Assembly (NCBI RefSeq): GCF_014154935.1
Contig: NZ_JACEHH010000068.1
Coordinates: 1 to 36,886, forward strand
Reading direction: 5' to 3'
Length of the DNA stretch: 36,886 bases
Source of the DNA: Stieleria mannarensis
GTDB taxonomy: Bacteria; Planctomycetota; Planctomycetia; Pirellulales; Pirellulaceae
Shown: piece after piece, positions 18,666 to 28,511 of the stretch
Position numbering within the stretch: the first letter of the stretch is position 1
Layout: the number at the start of each line of letters is the position of its first letter
Program-made: the position numbers and the translations under genes
Notes under the pieces: generated by a model
Database searches by the model: none
What the model saw: only the letters and a program-made list of their open reading frames with translations
What the model was told of the DNA's origin: nothing

Positions 18666-18786
18666 GAATAGGCTAGAAATAGACTAAGGCTGAACGAAAC
18701 GCGGCGATTTAGGCCATTCGCAAGTCGTTTCCAAGAAACGACTTGCCGCTTTCCAGGTGGGGCAAAATGACTTGAATATAGGCTAA
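18666..18786 (-). promoter_or_regulatory. pglY leader with repeated ATAGRCTA words, possible internal promoter or operator
   Basis: Three copies of ATAG[GA]CTA occur: 18668-18676, 18679-18687 (11 bp apart) and 18778-18786, the last running into the AlbA_2 stop codon. Together with the stem-loop at 18720-18746 they mark the only sizeable gap in the operon. Function is unknown; an internal promoter for pglY-pglZ-brxD or a protein-binding site would fit. Confidence 0.35.
18720..18746. terminator. perfect 12-bp stem-loop between AlbA_2 gene and pglY
   Basis: GCAAGTCGTTTC, loop CAA, GAAACGACTTGC. The stem is perfect with a 3-nt loop. No T-run follows on the minus strand (next bases GAATGG), so it is not a classical intrinsic terminator. 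It could be an attenuating or mRNA-stabilising hairpin that sets pglY-pglZ dosage apart from pglW-pglX. Confidence 0.55.
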
Positions 18787-20495
18787 GTTGTTTCATCGGT
18801 ACCCTCTCTAGCCCTCTGCCAACGAGCGGCCGGGCCGCGTCCCTCGACGTGTAGCACTTTGTTCCGTCTCATTTCCTGCAGTAGATTCCGGATGAAGTTC
18901 TGTTTCTGCTCGTCGGTCAGCGCGTCGGACAGTTTTTCGGCGAGCAACCGGATGATCTCGGCACGACTGGCTTCACCTTTGGCAGCGAGGAAGTCCACCA
19001 CCATCTTTTCACAGTAGTCCTTGTCGATCCCACGTCGGCGAAAATAGTCTTCCACCGTATCGGTTGCTTTTGCGACCTCGGCGGACACGTGCAATTTAGG
19101 GCGTCGTCCCTCAACCAGCTTTTTGCTGCGAAGTGACTTCAACTCGTCGTCGGTGAGGGGCTGACTCTTTTGAACCTTGTCGAGCGCGATCACATCCAGC
19201 AGATCGAGGTCGGTTTGGCTCATCAGCATCCGCGTGTAGTTCGGATCCAGAATCCGGCCGATCAGCCGCACCCGAACCCGGTCCGGATCGCTCAAATCGT
19301 AAGTCGGCATCGGGAAGTTTCGTTCACGCTGAATCCGGAACGTCCGTTTGATCCCGCTGCCGATCGTGTCGATCATGTTCAGGCTGACCATCGCCTGCGC
19401 CAGCAGCGGATTGGCCGAATACTCTTGGGGGCTGTCACGAACCACGACTTCTTCCACGCTGCCCGGGTAGAACCGCCCAAGGTTGGTGAACAGCAGCGAG
19501 TCTGGTTGTTCCACCACGATGATCCGTCCCGCTTTCTCGTAGTCCTGGTGAGCAATGCAGTTATGGAGGATTTCTCGCAATACCCAGGGATCGTATTGGC
19601 TGACCTGAACGGGAAAAAGCGTTCCGTCGGGCAGGTGGCGGATCGTCAGGTTGCGGATGTTGGAAAGCAGGTCGTCGACGGCCAACAGGAACGGTGGATC
19701 AAAGTGTTTGTAGTCTTGTTCAACATTCGTTGCATCCTTCAGGATCCAGGTCATCCGGGGCTGAGCAGGAGCGACGTGGTGGGTCGATTCTTGCTTTCCC
19801 AGGAGGATTAAGGCCGCCCGCGTCAGACGTCCGTCAACCGCGACTTTGATCTTGTTTAGAAACGTCGCGTCGTCCCAATCCCAAACTTCCTTCGCCAGAT
19901 GGGCCTTTCGAGGATCGCCTTCAAATCGGTCAGCAAACTCACCGCGGGCGCGTTGGACGGCATCCGGGTCCAGATCATTCAGCGTCGCGGATTCGCAAAT
20001 GCCCGCTGACCAGTCGACGGCTGGGCCGGAGACGATCTCCCAGAGCCGCCTTTCTCGTTCGGGATGTTCACCGAGCGTCTTTTTATAGCTCCCGACACGA
20101 ACAAAGCGTCGGCCCGAAAACGCAACAGGGGCGGTGTTGGCAGCCTGGACTTCGAACATGACCAACGGCACACCTTCCGCTTGAAACTCGAAGATGCGGA
20201 AGTTGATTCGCGGTGCGAGCAGCTTATTCAGCCATGGTTCAAGGTCTTCGTTGCCTTGCCCTTTTTTCTGACGTGGTTTGAATGACGTACCGACAATTCG
20301 GTGTGTACCATCCTCGACGCCCCACACGATGTACCCGAACGGCTGACTCTCCAGCGCGGCCGAGTTCGAAATCGCCGACAAATACTCCCCGATCATCTGT
20401 GGCGAGTCGTTGTTGTGCTTGAACTCCACCCATTCCGATTCGCCGGGAAGAGCCAGCAATTCCGCGAGCTTTGCTTGAAGCTGAGCGTCGTTCAT
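18783..20495 (-). CDS. AlbA_2/Schlafen-type ATP-binding protein inserted in the pgl operon
   Basis: 570 aa. Residues 17-135 match an AlbA_2 (Schlafen-like divergent AAA_4) domain: LPGESEWVEFKHNN, then FGYIVWGVEDGTHRIVGT, and GRRFVRVGSYKK. The following region, with REILHNCIAHQDYEKAGRIIVVEQPDSLLFTNLGRF, resembles the C-terminal ATPase-like half of the so-called ATP-dependent DNA helicase RecG-related/transcriptional-regulator family. The last 150 residues look like a winged helix (TDDELKSLRSKKLVEGRRPKLHVSAEVAKATDTVEDYF). Its ATG overlaps the pglX stop (ATGA), so it is translationally coupled to the methyltransferase. It is not one of the six core type 2 genes. Related proteins act in several defence contexts as nucleic-acid-binding proteins or nucleases; regulator, accessory effector or nuclease are all possible here. 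Confidence 0.85.
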   Translation of the reverse strand: MNDAQLQAKLAELLALPGESEWVEFKHNNDSPQMIGEYLSAISNSAALESQPFGYIVWGVEDGTHRIVGTSFKPRQKKGQGNEDLEPWLNKLLAPRINFRIFEFQAEGVPLVMFEVQAANTAPVAFSGRRFVRVGSYKKTLGEHPERERRLWEIVSGPAVDWSAGICESATLNDLDPDAVQRARGEFADRFEGDPRKAHLAKEVWDWDDATFLNKIKVAVDGRLTRAALILLGKQESTHHVAPAQPRMTWILKDATNVEQDYKHFDPPFLLAVDDLLSNIRNLTIRHLPDGTLFPVQVSQYDPWVLREILHNCIAHQDYEKAGRIIVVEQPDSLLFTNLGRFYPGSVEEVVVRDSPQEYSANPLLAQAMVSLNMIDTIGSGIKRTFRIQRERNFPMPTYDLSDPDRVRVRLIGRILDPNYTRMLMSQTDLDLLDVIALDKVQKSQPLTDDELKSLRSKKLVEGRRPKLHVSAEVAKATDTVEDYFRRRGIDKDYCEKMVVDFLAAKGEASRAEIIRLLAEKLSDALTDEQKQNFIRNLLQEMRRNKVLHVEGRGPAARWQRAREGTDETT

Positions 20496-23400
20496 CCTTC
20501 CGCCTTCTTCCTTCCGCCCTTACTTGTCCTCTTGCGACGGGTTTTCGCCTTCTTTGGTGGCTCCCACGCCCGAATTTCGTCGAGCGTCAGGCCGAGTTCA
20601 TGGGCGTCCGCTTCTAGCATCGTCTGGAAAGACTGACCTGCGGTTTCACCAAACTCGGGATCGACTTCGGGATGCCACTGGTGAATCCAAGGGAGCAGTT
20701 GATCGAGACCAGCAAGCAGCGGCGTCAGTCGTTTGCCGTCCCAGCCTTCACGTTTGCGAGCGTCGTAGTAGGCGATGATGGCTGTGGCTTGCTGTAGATG
20801 GTTCCAGCCTGCCCAGCCCACAACAAGCGATGGGTCGCTTTCGGTCTGACAGTGAGGAAAGCTAATCCAGCGTTCCTTCGGAAGATCGAGCTTCCCTCGC
20901 AATCGCCAGTAATCAGACGAAAGGAGGTCCGCCGACGAGTACTTTGGCGGCACCTTGATCTCGCCAACTTCCTCGCCTGCGTCTTCTTTGCGTTGAAGCT
21001 GCCACGTCGCCTCCCAGACGGCTCTCTTTCGGAGTCCCGAAGGCTTGTAACGCAGTACTGGGAGGAAAGGGACTGATTCAGCACCAACCAGTTCGGAGAC
21101 GAGAGATGAAACGTCAAAATCTTCTCGGCCTCGGTAAAAGTTGGCCACCTGTAGAAAGCACTGATCGCTGCTCACTTTATCCGACAATTTGGCAACTGAT
21201 TGCAGACGAGGCTCGTGCTGATCGGCACTTGGCCAGTACCGCTCGCTTTCCAAGCGTTCGAGCATCCACCTCCTGAATGCTACGTCCCGCTCATTCTCCC
21301 GTGCCGCATGATTATACTTCCCTTGCCTTCCCCGCCACCGACGCTTGTAATGGGCATCTTCGATCAACGACAGAAACTTGCTAGATGAGATTTCTGATGT
21401 TCGTTCACGCCACAAATCCTTTAACTGACTTGGCCATTCTCTAGGAATTTCTTCCGGCACCGCAAATTTATCGACGTTGTGCTGACGTTGAATTTCAAAG
21501 GGCCGTTCACCTGCACCGAGCGTCACCGATGTAGAGTTTAGGTCCGCCGAGAATACCGAATCATTAACCAGACCAAACATCGCATAACAGGTAAAATCTA
21601 TTTCTTCCTGTAGAAACACCATCGCAGACTTTATTGCCGCACGTTCTTTCTCGGACTCATCAAGCAATGTGGCAACGTCCGAGATGCGACCGTCATCCGC
21701 AACACCGAGAATCTTCTCATTGGCCAAGTCAGATGCCCTCGCCGAGAGAGATTCCACCTTTTTGACCAATGCAAGGAGCCGATCTCGCAACGGACCATCA
21801 AAAAACGTTGGCGGGAGGGGAAGGTTCTTTAGTTGTGTGCCGACGAACTCATAGGGCACTTGGGCACGATATGAAATCCGAATCCCATCTCCAGCCGTCA
21901 TTTGCTTTTGCTGCGACACCTGCTTCATCCAAAAGCAAGCGACAGAACTGTTCAAGAAACCCAGCAATGCCAAGTGTTCGTCTTCAGTCGCTTCTGACGA
22001 CAGCTTTACAACAGGGGCGGACTGTTTGAATACACTCCCACCCCTGTCGAGTACGAAATGGTTATGAGTTGCAACAAATGCGAAAACAATGGAGAGTGGC
22101 GTCCGGAACTTGTCGGCGGAAATGTGGCCGTATTCATACCACTGCATTCCACGTTCAATCTGAGTCTTCCTAAACCACTTGCGATTGGAAAGATTCGTCT
22201 TATACGGCCATAGCAATTTCAGAACAGTGCAGTCCGGCACTGGTGCAAAAGTAGAGCCATCATGTGGGAAAATCGCAGGCTCCACACTGGTAAGTTGCCA
22301 ATCTCGAATAAGGTCGCCAACCACAAACCCTCTTGTGAACTCGCTTGGTATCCTTGCCCTTCGAACGAAATCACTGGTGACATGAAAAAGGTCGTCTTCA
22401 AGAGTTACAACGCCAATGCCTATGTCTGCGACTGATGAAAGTGTTGTGGTCGAGGCTGACTCCAAGAAATCCTTTAGATCGGCGGCTCCTCCACCTTCCA
22501 AGCTCCACGGGTGTGTAGAAAACGTCGTGCGGGGAACGTCAGCCGTCGAGTTGAACTCGTCTTCCGAATCTACGACATCGACCTGTCGGACGATGGATTT
22601 CCACACAAGTCCTTCTGCGGGATTCGCTGGAGTGCTTGGTTCTCCTTGTATTCCTAGGACAGCACGGACAGCTTCACTTTGAGGTACTCTGTTGCGGCCA
22701 AACAGTAGAACTGTTGGAGTCGCATGTCCGGGAATATAAGCGCCCGACGTATCCAGAACGTGTGTTAGGTCGATATGCGGGAAGAACTGTTCAATAAGAG
22801 TCTTTCCGAACTCCCGCTTCATAAACGAATTGGAAGTGATCTGGCCAACATAGCCAGACTGGCCATGAAAACCCGAAGTGCAAAGGTCGAAGAATCGTTC
22901 CACGAACGGAACTGACAATGAGTACTTTCCGGCGCAAGAAGGATACCGCTCACGATAGGCCGAATTTAGAACTCTGTCCTTCACTGTAATGTATGGTGGA
23001 TTGCCCACGACGGCATGGTATTGCTGCCCTAAGACTTCTGAGATCGCTTCCTTGTCTTCGCAGGCGTAAATCTCTGGTGCCCAACTCTCTTCTTCTGTTC
23101 CGAAAAACTGCTGCTCGGATTTCTTCTTTCCTTCACGATCCCAGCGGTTTCCAAACAAAAGGCTGTCACCAGTCGCCAAATGAATGTCCCACGCTGGCGC
23201 ATCCTTCAGTCGAGCAACCCCACAGGCTTTTAGCGCTGCAACGATCAAACGGAAACGGGCAATCGCCACTGCGAACGGATTGATGTCACAGCCCCAGACT
23301 CCATCGAAAGCCTTTTGAGCCGCCACAACTTCGTTGTCTTCCCGCTTGATCCAAAGATCGAAAAGACGAGCAAACCCGCCAAGCAGAAAGTGGCCTGACC

Positions 23401-24124
23401 CGCATGTCGGATCGATCATCCGAACTTGATCGAGTCCGAACTCGTCGATGGCCGGATCGAGCGTCCGATCCAGAATGAACTCCTCCACGAAGAATGGCGT
23501 TTGTAACAATGCGTACTTCTTCCGGGCACGCTCCGAAAGGTCTTGGTAAAGATCACCCAGAAAGCGAGTGTCGCCATCTTCGACCTCGAAAGACCGAGCG
23601 AGATAGCCAGTCTCAGCATCGATCTCTCGCCAAAAGCCCAGCAGTTTCATCGCCATGTCGCCGCTCGGCCCTACGGCCCAAAGCGGCGTCTTTCCTTCGG
23701 CAAACAAATCTCGACAGGCCGGAATCTTACCGACCTCACGGAACACATGCTTGAAGTATTCCCGGTCGGATTCGTGCGGATGCTCTCGGAAGTAAAGCTC
23801 GTGCATGTCTTCCGCCAGCTTGCGACGTTCACCTTCCCCAGCCAGCCAGCATTCATCGATCAGACGGTTGTCCTCCATGAACCGTACGAAGACGCAACCC
23901 AGTACCCACGCCACGGCAACTTGATCGAGATAGTCTTCTCGCCAGACCTCAAACGCATCCGCCGTGCGGCCACCCTTCTCAATCTGCGTGTACGCTTCCC
24001 GCAACCCAGCATCAACTTCGGTGCTGTAGGGATCGTCCTGCGCCGTACTGCGAGCGAGCAGGTCAGCGGACAGGTCCGTGACCAATTTTTTCAGTTCAGG
24101 CAACAGAGTCTTGATGTCCAACAT
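20492..24124 (-). CDS. pglX: BREX type 2 adenine-specific DNA methyltransferase PglX
   Basis: 1210 aa. The class I N6-adenine methyltransferase core has motif I DPTCGSGHF (238-246, SAM binding) and motif IV NPPY (375-378, catalysis), with the intervening CDINPFAVAIARFRL typical of type IIL/PglX enzymes. A long C-terminal target-recognition and helical region follows, ending in a basic tail (KAKTRRKRTSKGGRKK). The gene starts 3 bp after the pglW stop. In BREX, PglX methylates a short non-palindromic site on one strand, marking host DNA. Both catalytic motifs are intact and the length is normal, so no truncation or phase-variation tract is seen, unlike many pglX genes that carry homopolymer runs or inverted repeats. 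Confidence 0.94.
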   Translation of the reverse strand: MLDIKTLLPELKKLVTDLSADLLARSTAQDDPYSTEVDAGLREAYTQIEKGGRTADAFEVWREDYLDQVAVAWVLGCVFVRFMEDNRLIDECWLAGEGERRKLAEDMHELYFREHPHESDREYFKHVFREVGKIPACRDLFAEGKTPLWAVGPSGDMAMKLLGFWREIDAETGYLARSFEVEDGDTRFLGDLYQDLSERARKKYALLQTPFFVEEFILDRTLDPAIDEFGLDQVRMIDPTCGSGHFLLGGFARLFDLWIKREDNEVVAAQKAFDGVWGCDINPFAVAIARFRLIVAALKACGVARLKDAPAWDIHLATGDSLLFGNRWDREGKKKSEQQFFGTEEESWAPEIYACEDKEAISEVLGQQYHAVVGNPPYITVKDRVLNSAYRERYPSCAGKYSLSVPFVERFFDLCTSGFHGQSGYVGQITSNSFMKREFGKTLIEQFFPHIDLTHVLDTSGAYIPGHATPTVLLFGRNRVPQSEAVRAVLGIQGEPSTPANPAEGLVWKSIVRQVDVVDSEDEFNSTADVPRTTFSTHPWSLEGGGAADLKDFLESASTTTLSSVADIGIGVVTLEDDLFHVTSDFVRRARIPSEFTRGFVVGDLIRDWQLTSVEPAIFPHDGSTFAPVPDCTVLKLLWPYKTNLSNRKWFRKTQIERGMQWYEYGHISADKFRTPLSIVFAFVATHNHFVLDRGGSVFKQSAPVVKLSSEATEDEHLALLGFLNSSVACFWMKQVSQQKQMTAGDGIRISYRAQVPYEFVGTQLKNLPLPPTFFDGPLRDRLLALVKKVESLSARASDLANEKILGVADDGRISDVATLLDESEKERAAIKSAMVFLQEEIDFTCYAMFGLVNDSVFSADLNSTSVTLGAGERPFEIQRQHNVDKFAVPEEIPREWPSQLKDLWRERTSEISSSKFLSLIEDAHYKRRWRGRQGKYNHAARENERDVAFRRWMLERLESERYWPSADQHEPRLQSVAKLSDKVSSDQCFLQVANFYRGREDFDVSSLVSELVGAESVPFLPVLRYKPSGLRKRAVWEATWQLQRKEDAGEEVGEIKVPPKYSSADLLSSDYWRLRGKLDLPKERWISFPHCQTESDPSLVVGWAGWNHLQQATAIIAYYDARKREGWDGKRLTPLLAGLDQLLPWIHQWHPEVDPEFGETAGQSFQTMLEADAHELGLTLDEIRAWEPPKKAKTRRKRTSKGGRKKAEG

Positions 24125-24127
24125 GTC

Positions 24128-27100
24128 TTACTTTCCACCCACTTCCGTTGATTCCGTCGTTGCCAGCTTGGGAGACCGTCCTCGATGCAGGTTGTCGATC
24201 CACGGTTCCGACACCTTGGCTCGCTGTCCCGGTGAGATCAGCGGAATCTCTGCATCGTCAAGGAACGGCATATCGCTCTGTTCGTCCGTCGCCACCAACA
24301 CCCAGACGCCGGGACACGACACATCGTGGCCAGTGCGATCTCGTAGTGTTTCCAACAGCGACATCATGTCGTAGCGAGCGATCAGCCCCGGATGAACCAG
24401 CAACAGATGCTCGTCCCGGTTGAGCAAGCGTTCTTCGATCTTGGGCTGAGCCATGCTCACCAGATGCAGCAGATTCTTCCAATCCTGACTGTTGCGCTCG
24501 CTGCCATCGGCCTTCTCGACCACGCGCCAATCGACATCGAGTCCCTGGGCTTCGGCGCGCAGTGAATCAAACAGCAGATCGTCAAACGAGACACGCTCAA
24601 GGGAGCGACCGTTCTCATTGAAGCGTTTGAGCAGATTGGCTTCGCACGCCCGCATTCGACTGGGCCGCACGGTCAGCACAAGGAAGCCCCCTTCGTCGTG
24701 TGCGTGCGCCACCCGCTCCTCGAACTGCCGGGCATCGGCCATATCGGGCGTGACTTCGACCTGACGAGTCCGGGTGGCCGTCGTTCGACGCCGTGGGATC
24801 GACGAACCCGACGTGAACATGATCGACGTTTCCCGCCGATGATACGCTGAGGTCTCCGCGTTCCAGCGCACGTCCAAACCGACACGCTCCAGCAAGATAT
24901 CCAGTTCGGGTCGATCCGGCAGCCGTTCCGCTTCGGAATAACGGCTTTCGACTCGGGAACGTATCTGATTGATCGACAAGCCACGCTCGTTTTCCCCCAG
25001 CCCCAACCCGGTCAGTGCGCCGATCCCCAGCCGCAACGCCCGCTCGGCAGGCATGCCTTTCGGATAAAGCTCTTGCTTGGCCGATACCGCCGCCGACTCA
25101 CTAATCGCCGCCGCCAGACGCAGCAATCGTTCGTTGTTGAACGGCTGACAACCTTCCGGCAGTGACGGCTGGTTCACATCGAACAACTCTTGGAAGATAC
25201 GCAGCGGCGGCAGCAATGGGTCGAACAGAGCCAGACTATCCGCCACCTGACCAAGTTTCTCCGCATAGGCGGCCAGATCTCGAGTGCAGGCTACCAGCGT
25301 CTTGCCGACGATTCGTCGCAACTGGAACCTGGGCTCGGTGAGCGAGGTTTCCGTTTCCACCATCGCCCGAGCAATGGCGGACGCCATCTGTTGCTGTTTG
25401 GCCGTGTCCAGCGTATCCACGGCAGGTCGACAGAGCAGAATGCACTCTGCGGCCTCGGAGATGGTCATCACTCCACCTAACCGCAGGATCTCTTCATTCA
25501 ACTCGCTGCGCAGCGCGTTCAGGTAAGAATCCTTCGCCCACCGCTTGCGATCGGCGTTCAAGACCTTGTTCACCTTCGCCTGCGTCGTCTTGAGCGCCGT
25601 CGCAACATCCGTCTGGCTGGGCCAGAGCAAAGCTGGAGGCTGCGGGAGGACAGATGAATCGGCAGGTGTGGGCATCAGCAGCGTGCTGCGAATCTGCCAC
25701 TCGGCTTTTTTTTTCGCATTGCGAGCACCTTGGACCCGCTGGAGCAACAATTCCAGCGAGACGATTTGCTCCTCTGCGTGATCGCTTTCCTCTTTTCGCT
25801 TCCCACTCTCATCCTTCACTTCCGGCAGCCGATCCCGAAGTTCGGCAACGAAGCGAATGATCTCCTGTCGCGTCTGATTACCGACACCACGCATCATGTG
25901 CAGATCAACAATCGGAATCTGCAGCAAGTCACGCACGGTCAGAATGTCGGCCCGTTCCAATGCGTTGCAGGCACGCGTGCTGAGTCCCAACGCTGCAATC
26001 GGCGTCTTCAGGTCAACTTGATCGAGCGTGACGCTTAGATCGACTTCCTCGCCACTGGGCGTGCGGACCTTTTGCTCTTCGGCTTCCTTGAACAGTTGCT
26101 GCCACGCCCATTTCATCTCCTCGGCATTGTCAAACCGCTTCGTAGGATCACGATGCAGGGCCGAATGAAAGAACTCGGTCAACCCTTCACGGACACTGGC
26201 GTAGAACTTTTCGCCATCAATACTTAGTTCATCATCCGTGATCGCCGGATCGGACTTGCCGTCGCCCCACTGGGGCAACACGCCCAATCCCGCTGACATT
26301 TCGTAAAGCGTGACACCCGCCGAATAGCGTTCCGCCGCCAAGTCCCAGCGCTGCGGCTTGCGAACGGACAGGAACGGATCGATGTAGTCCGGCGTCCCGA
26401 CTCGAATGTTGTCGAGCGGTGCACCGGTGAGTGAAAAGTCGAACAGGATCAGTTGGTTACGCTGCTTCGTGAGCGAGCGAATACCGATGTTGTCAGGCTT
26501 GATGTCTCGATGGGCCACGCCGTGGCGTTCCAATGAAGCGAGTGCCGACAGGAGGTCATCGCCGTATCGGGCCAACAGATCAAGGCTGGGCACGCCTTCT
26601 TTTCGCAGCATCCCGGCAAGCGTTTCATCGCCGGCCTTCTGAAGCACCAGCACGGTATGACCGGCCATCTCGATTTCGTCATAGATGGCGACGATGAACT
26701 CGCTTTGAATCGAACGCAAAGCTTTGGCTTCCTCATGCAGCCGAGCGTTGTCGTCTTCTTTGAAAGCCACCTTCAACACGAATTGTTGGTCGTCTTTGGT
26801 AACCAACAGCGCCTTCGCTGTCGCACCTTGGCCGAGTTCTTTCTCGACGACGTAGCCGCCTTCGAGACGGTCGCCACGCGTGGCGTGCAGTGGATCAGGG
26901 ACGAAGGCCTCCTCCGGAGCCGTCAGTTCGTCTTCAACATCGTCCAGCAGTGCCAGGAAGTCCTCGACCGATCCGACTCGGGTGTTCACGTCCGGGTGAG
27001 TGCACCACAGGATCATCTCTTCCAGCTTCGGTCCGACGCCATCAACGACCGCGGAGAGGCTGAGGCCCTTGCTATCGCGGAGAGCTTTTGCCAGTTCAGA

Positions 27101-28477
27101 CGGGCTGCTTGCCGGAGGCCGTGAAGCGAACAGGTGATAGGCAATCGCACCGAGCGAGAACACATCGGACGCTTCGGTGACCTTCCGCTGATCAGCAATG
27201 GCCTCGGGGGACATGTAGACCAACGACTGCGTTTCAACCAAGTCCTCGACATTTGTGACGCGGCCCGAGGTGGTCGACGTGTCTCGCACACCAACCTGCC
27301 AGTTGAACACCTGGACATACAGCTTGGACGGATCGTCGAACGGCGAAGTGCCTTCTTTGACCCGCATCGTTCCTCCTGAACGTTCCGCTTCGGCCCGCGC
27401 TCGCCCGCCTTCGTCCTTCATGACCAGAATGCTTTGCGGCGACAACGCCCGATGGATCACGCGTCGACGATGAGCATACCGGATGGCATCGGCGATCTGC
27501 CGAAGCACTTTTAGTCGGTAATCGGGGGTCAGCCGATGGCACTGTGTGGCGAGGTATTGGTCGAACCGGATCGCCTGCGGATCAAGGTACTTGAACAACA
27601 GTGCCGGGCCGAGTTCGTGTTCCCTGTAATCGAGTACCGGCAGAATGTTCGGGTGATTGAGCGACTGGATGATCTGGAACTCACGCGCTGCCGCTCGTTT
27701 GAGCCGCTGGCGGTCCTCTTCCGTAGCAGCCTGAGCCACCGTGTACTGGCGAACACGACAATGCACATCGTCAAACGAAGCGTGTTTGGCCAAACGATCT
27801 TGAAAGCCGGGACCGTCTTCCAACAGTTCTCCCAGAACATAATCACCGACGCGTCGCGATCGCTGCGACGGACGAATACCAGCTTGCTCCATGGCACGGG
27901 AAAGTGCCTTGGCGACCTTGCTGTCGATCAAGCTGTGTGATTCCGGATCTATCCCCGGCCCCTTACGGTTCAGCAAGGCAGCCAAAACGCCGTTTCGTTT
28001 CGGGCTAGACTCTTCTGCAGGCCGGTCGCGAAGTACAACGCGGTTGCGGGCCGATCCAGTCAGTTCGCATTGGAGATCGTCAGCGGACAGGAATACGAGG
28101 GCGTCCATCCAGGGCACCCGCACCTTCTTCACGGCTTGCTGTGCTTTTAGCAGCGACACCAGGGCCTTGGCCTTGCGGTTGGCCAGCATCACGGGATTGT
28201 CTTCCGACTTGGTGCGACCTTCGTGCGTACGAATCCACGTCCCGGCATCCCCTCGAACTCGACCCGGCCAACTCTTGATCTCGACCAGCCAGAGTCCTTG
28301 TTTGGTCAGTACGAGTAAATCGACTTCATAGATCGCACCGTCCGGCGTCTGGAATTCGAAATTGGCCCACGCCCGATACGGGTCATGGTTCGGCAGCCCC
28401 GCCCGGACAAAGTCCAGACCACGACGTTCCCACTCATATTGAGAAGGCGTGATGATGTTCCAACGTGGAGGTTCCAT
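24128..28477 (-). CDS. pglW: BREX type 2 kinase PglW with NERD nuclease-like domain
   Basis: 1449 aa from ATG 28477, chosen because AGGGA stands 5 nt before it; an ORF extending to 28549 would overlap the HTH gene. Order of domains: NERD (about residues 10-140) with a PD-(D/E)xK-like core (Asp 53, Glu 66, Lys 68 in EIK); a first kinase-like domain (about 210-520) that is degenerate, with HRA in place of HRD (342-344) and no DFG; a second kinase domain (about 535-790) with GQGATAKA, Lys 569, HRDIKPDN (656-663) and DFS for DFG (680-682); a helix-hairpin-helix/RpoA-CTD-like segment (about 818-876); then a long helical C-terminus. PglW is the Ser/Thr kinase of the phage-growth-limitation system. 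The tandem of pseudokinase plus active kinase is clear in the sequence. Confidence 0.92.
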   Translation of the reverse strand: MEPPRWNIITPSQYEWERRGLDFVRAGLPNHDPYRAWANFEFQTPDGAIYEVDLLVLTKQGLWLVEIKSWPGRVRGDAGTWIRTHEGRTKSEDNPVMLANRKAKALVSLLKAQQAVKKVRVPWMDALVFLSADDLQCELTGSARNRVVLRDRPAEESSPKRNGVLAALLNRKGPGIDPESHSLIDSKVAKALSRAMEQAGIRPSQRSRRVGDYVLGELLEDGPGFQDRLAKHASFDDVHCRVRQYTVAQAATEEDRQRLKRAAAREFQIIQSLNHPNILPVLDYREHELGPALLFKYLDPQAIRFDQYLATQCHRLTPDYRLKVLRQIADAIRYAHRRRVIHRALSPQSILVMKDEGGRARAEAERSGGTMRVKEGTSPFDDPSKLYVQVFNWQVGVRDTSTTSGRVTNVEDLVETQSLVYMSPEAIADQRKVTEASDVFSLGAIAYHLFASRPPASSPSELAKALRDSKGLSLSAVVDGVGPKLEEMILWCTHPDVNTRVGSVEDFLALLDDVEDELTAPEEAFVPDPLHATRGDRLEGGYVVEKELGQGATAKALLVTKDDQQFVLKVAFKEDDNARLHEEAKALRSIQSEFIVAIYDEIEMAGHTVLVLQKAGDETLAGMLRKEGVPSLDLLARYGDDLLSALASLERHGVAHRDIKPDNIGIRSLTKQRNQLILFDFSLTGAPLDNIRVGTPDYIDPFLSVRKPQRWDLAAERYSAGVTLYEMSAGLGVLPQWGDGKSDPAITDDELSIDGEKFYASVREGLTEFFHSALHRDPTKRFDNAEEMKWAWQQLFKEAEEQKVRTPSGEEVDLSVTLDQVDLKTPIAALGLSTRACNALERADILTVRDLLQIPIVDLHMMRGVGNQTRQEIIRFVAELRDRLPEVKDESGKRKEESDHAEEQIVSLELLLQRVQGARNAKKKAEWQIRSTLLMPTPADSSVLPQPPALLWPSQTDVATALKTTQAKVNKVLNADRKRWAKDSYLNALRSELNEEILRLGGVMTISEAAECILLCRPAVDTLDTAKQQQMASAIARAMVETETSLTEPRFQLRRIVGKTLVACTRDLAAYAEKLGQVADSLALFDPLLPPLRIFQELFDVNQPSLPEGCQPFNNERLLRLAAAISESAAVSAKQELYPKGMPAERALRLGIGALTGLGLGENERGLSINQIRSRVESRYSEAERLPDRPELDILLERVGLDVRWNAETSAYHRRETSIMFTSGSSIPRRRTTATRTRQVEVTPDMADARQFEERVAHAHDEGGFLVLTVRPSRMRACEANLLKRFNENGRSLERVSFDDLLFDSLRAEAQGLDVDWRVVEKADGSERNSQDWKNLLHLVSMAQPKIEERLLNRDEHLLLVHPGLIARYDMMSLLETLRDRTGHDVSCPGVWVLVATDEQSDMPFLDDAEIPLISPGQRAKVSEPWIDNLHRGRSPKLATTESTEVGGK

Positions 28478-28511
28478 TTGTTCCCTGCCCCTCGGCCGGC
28501 GACACCGCCGT

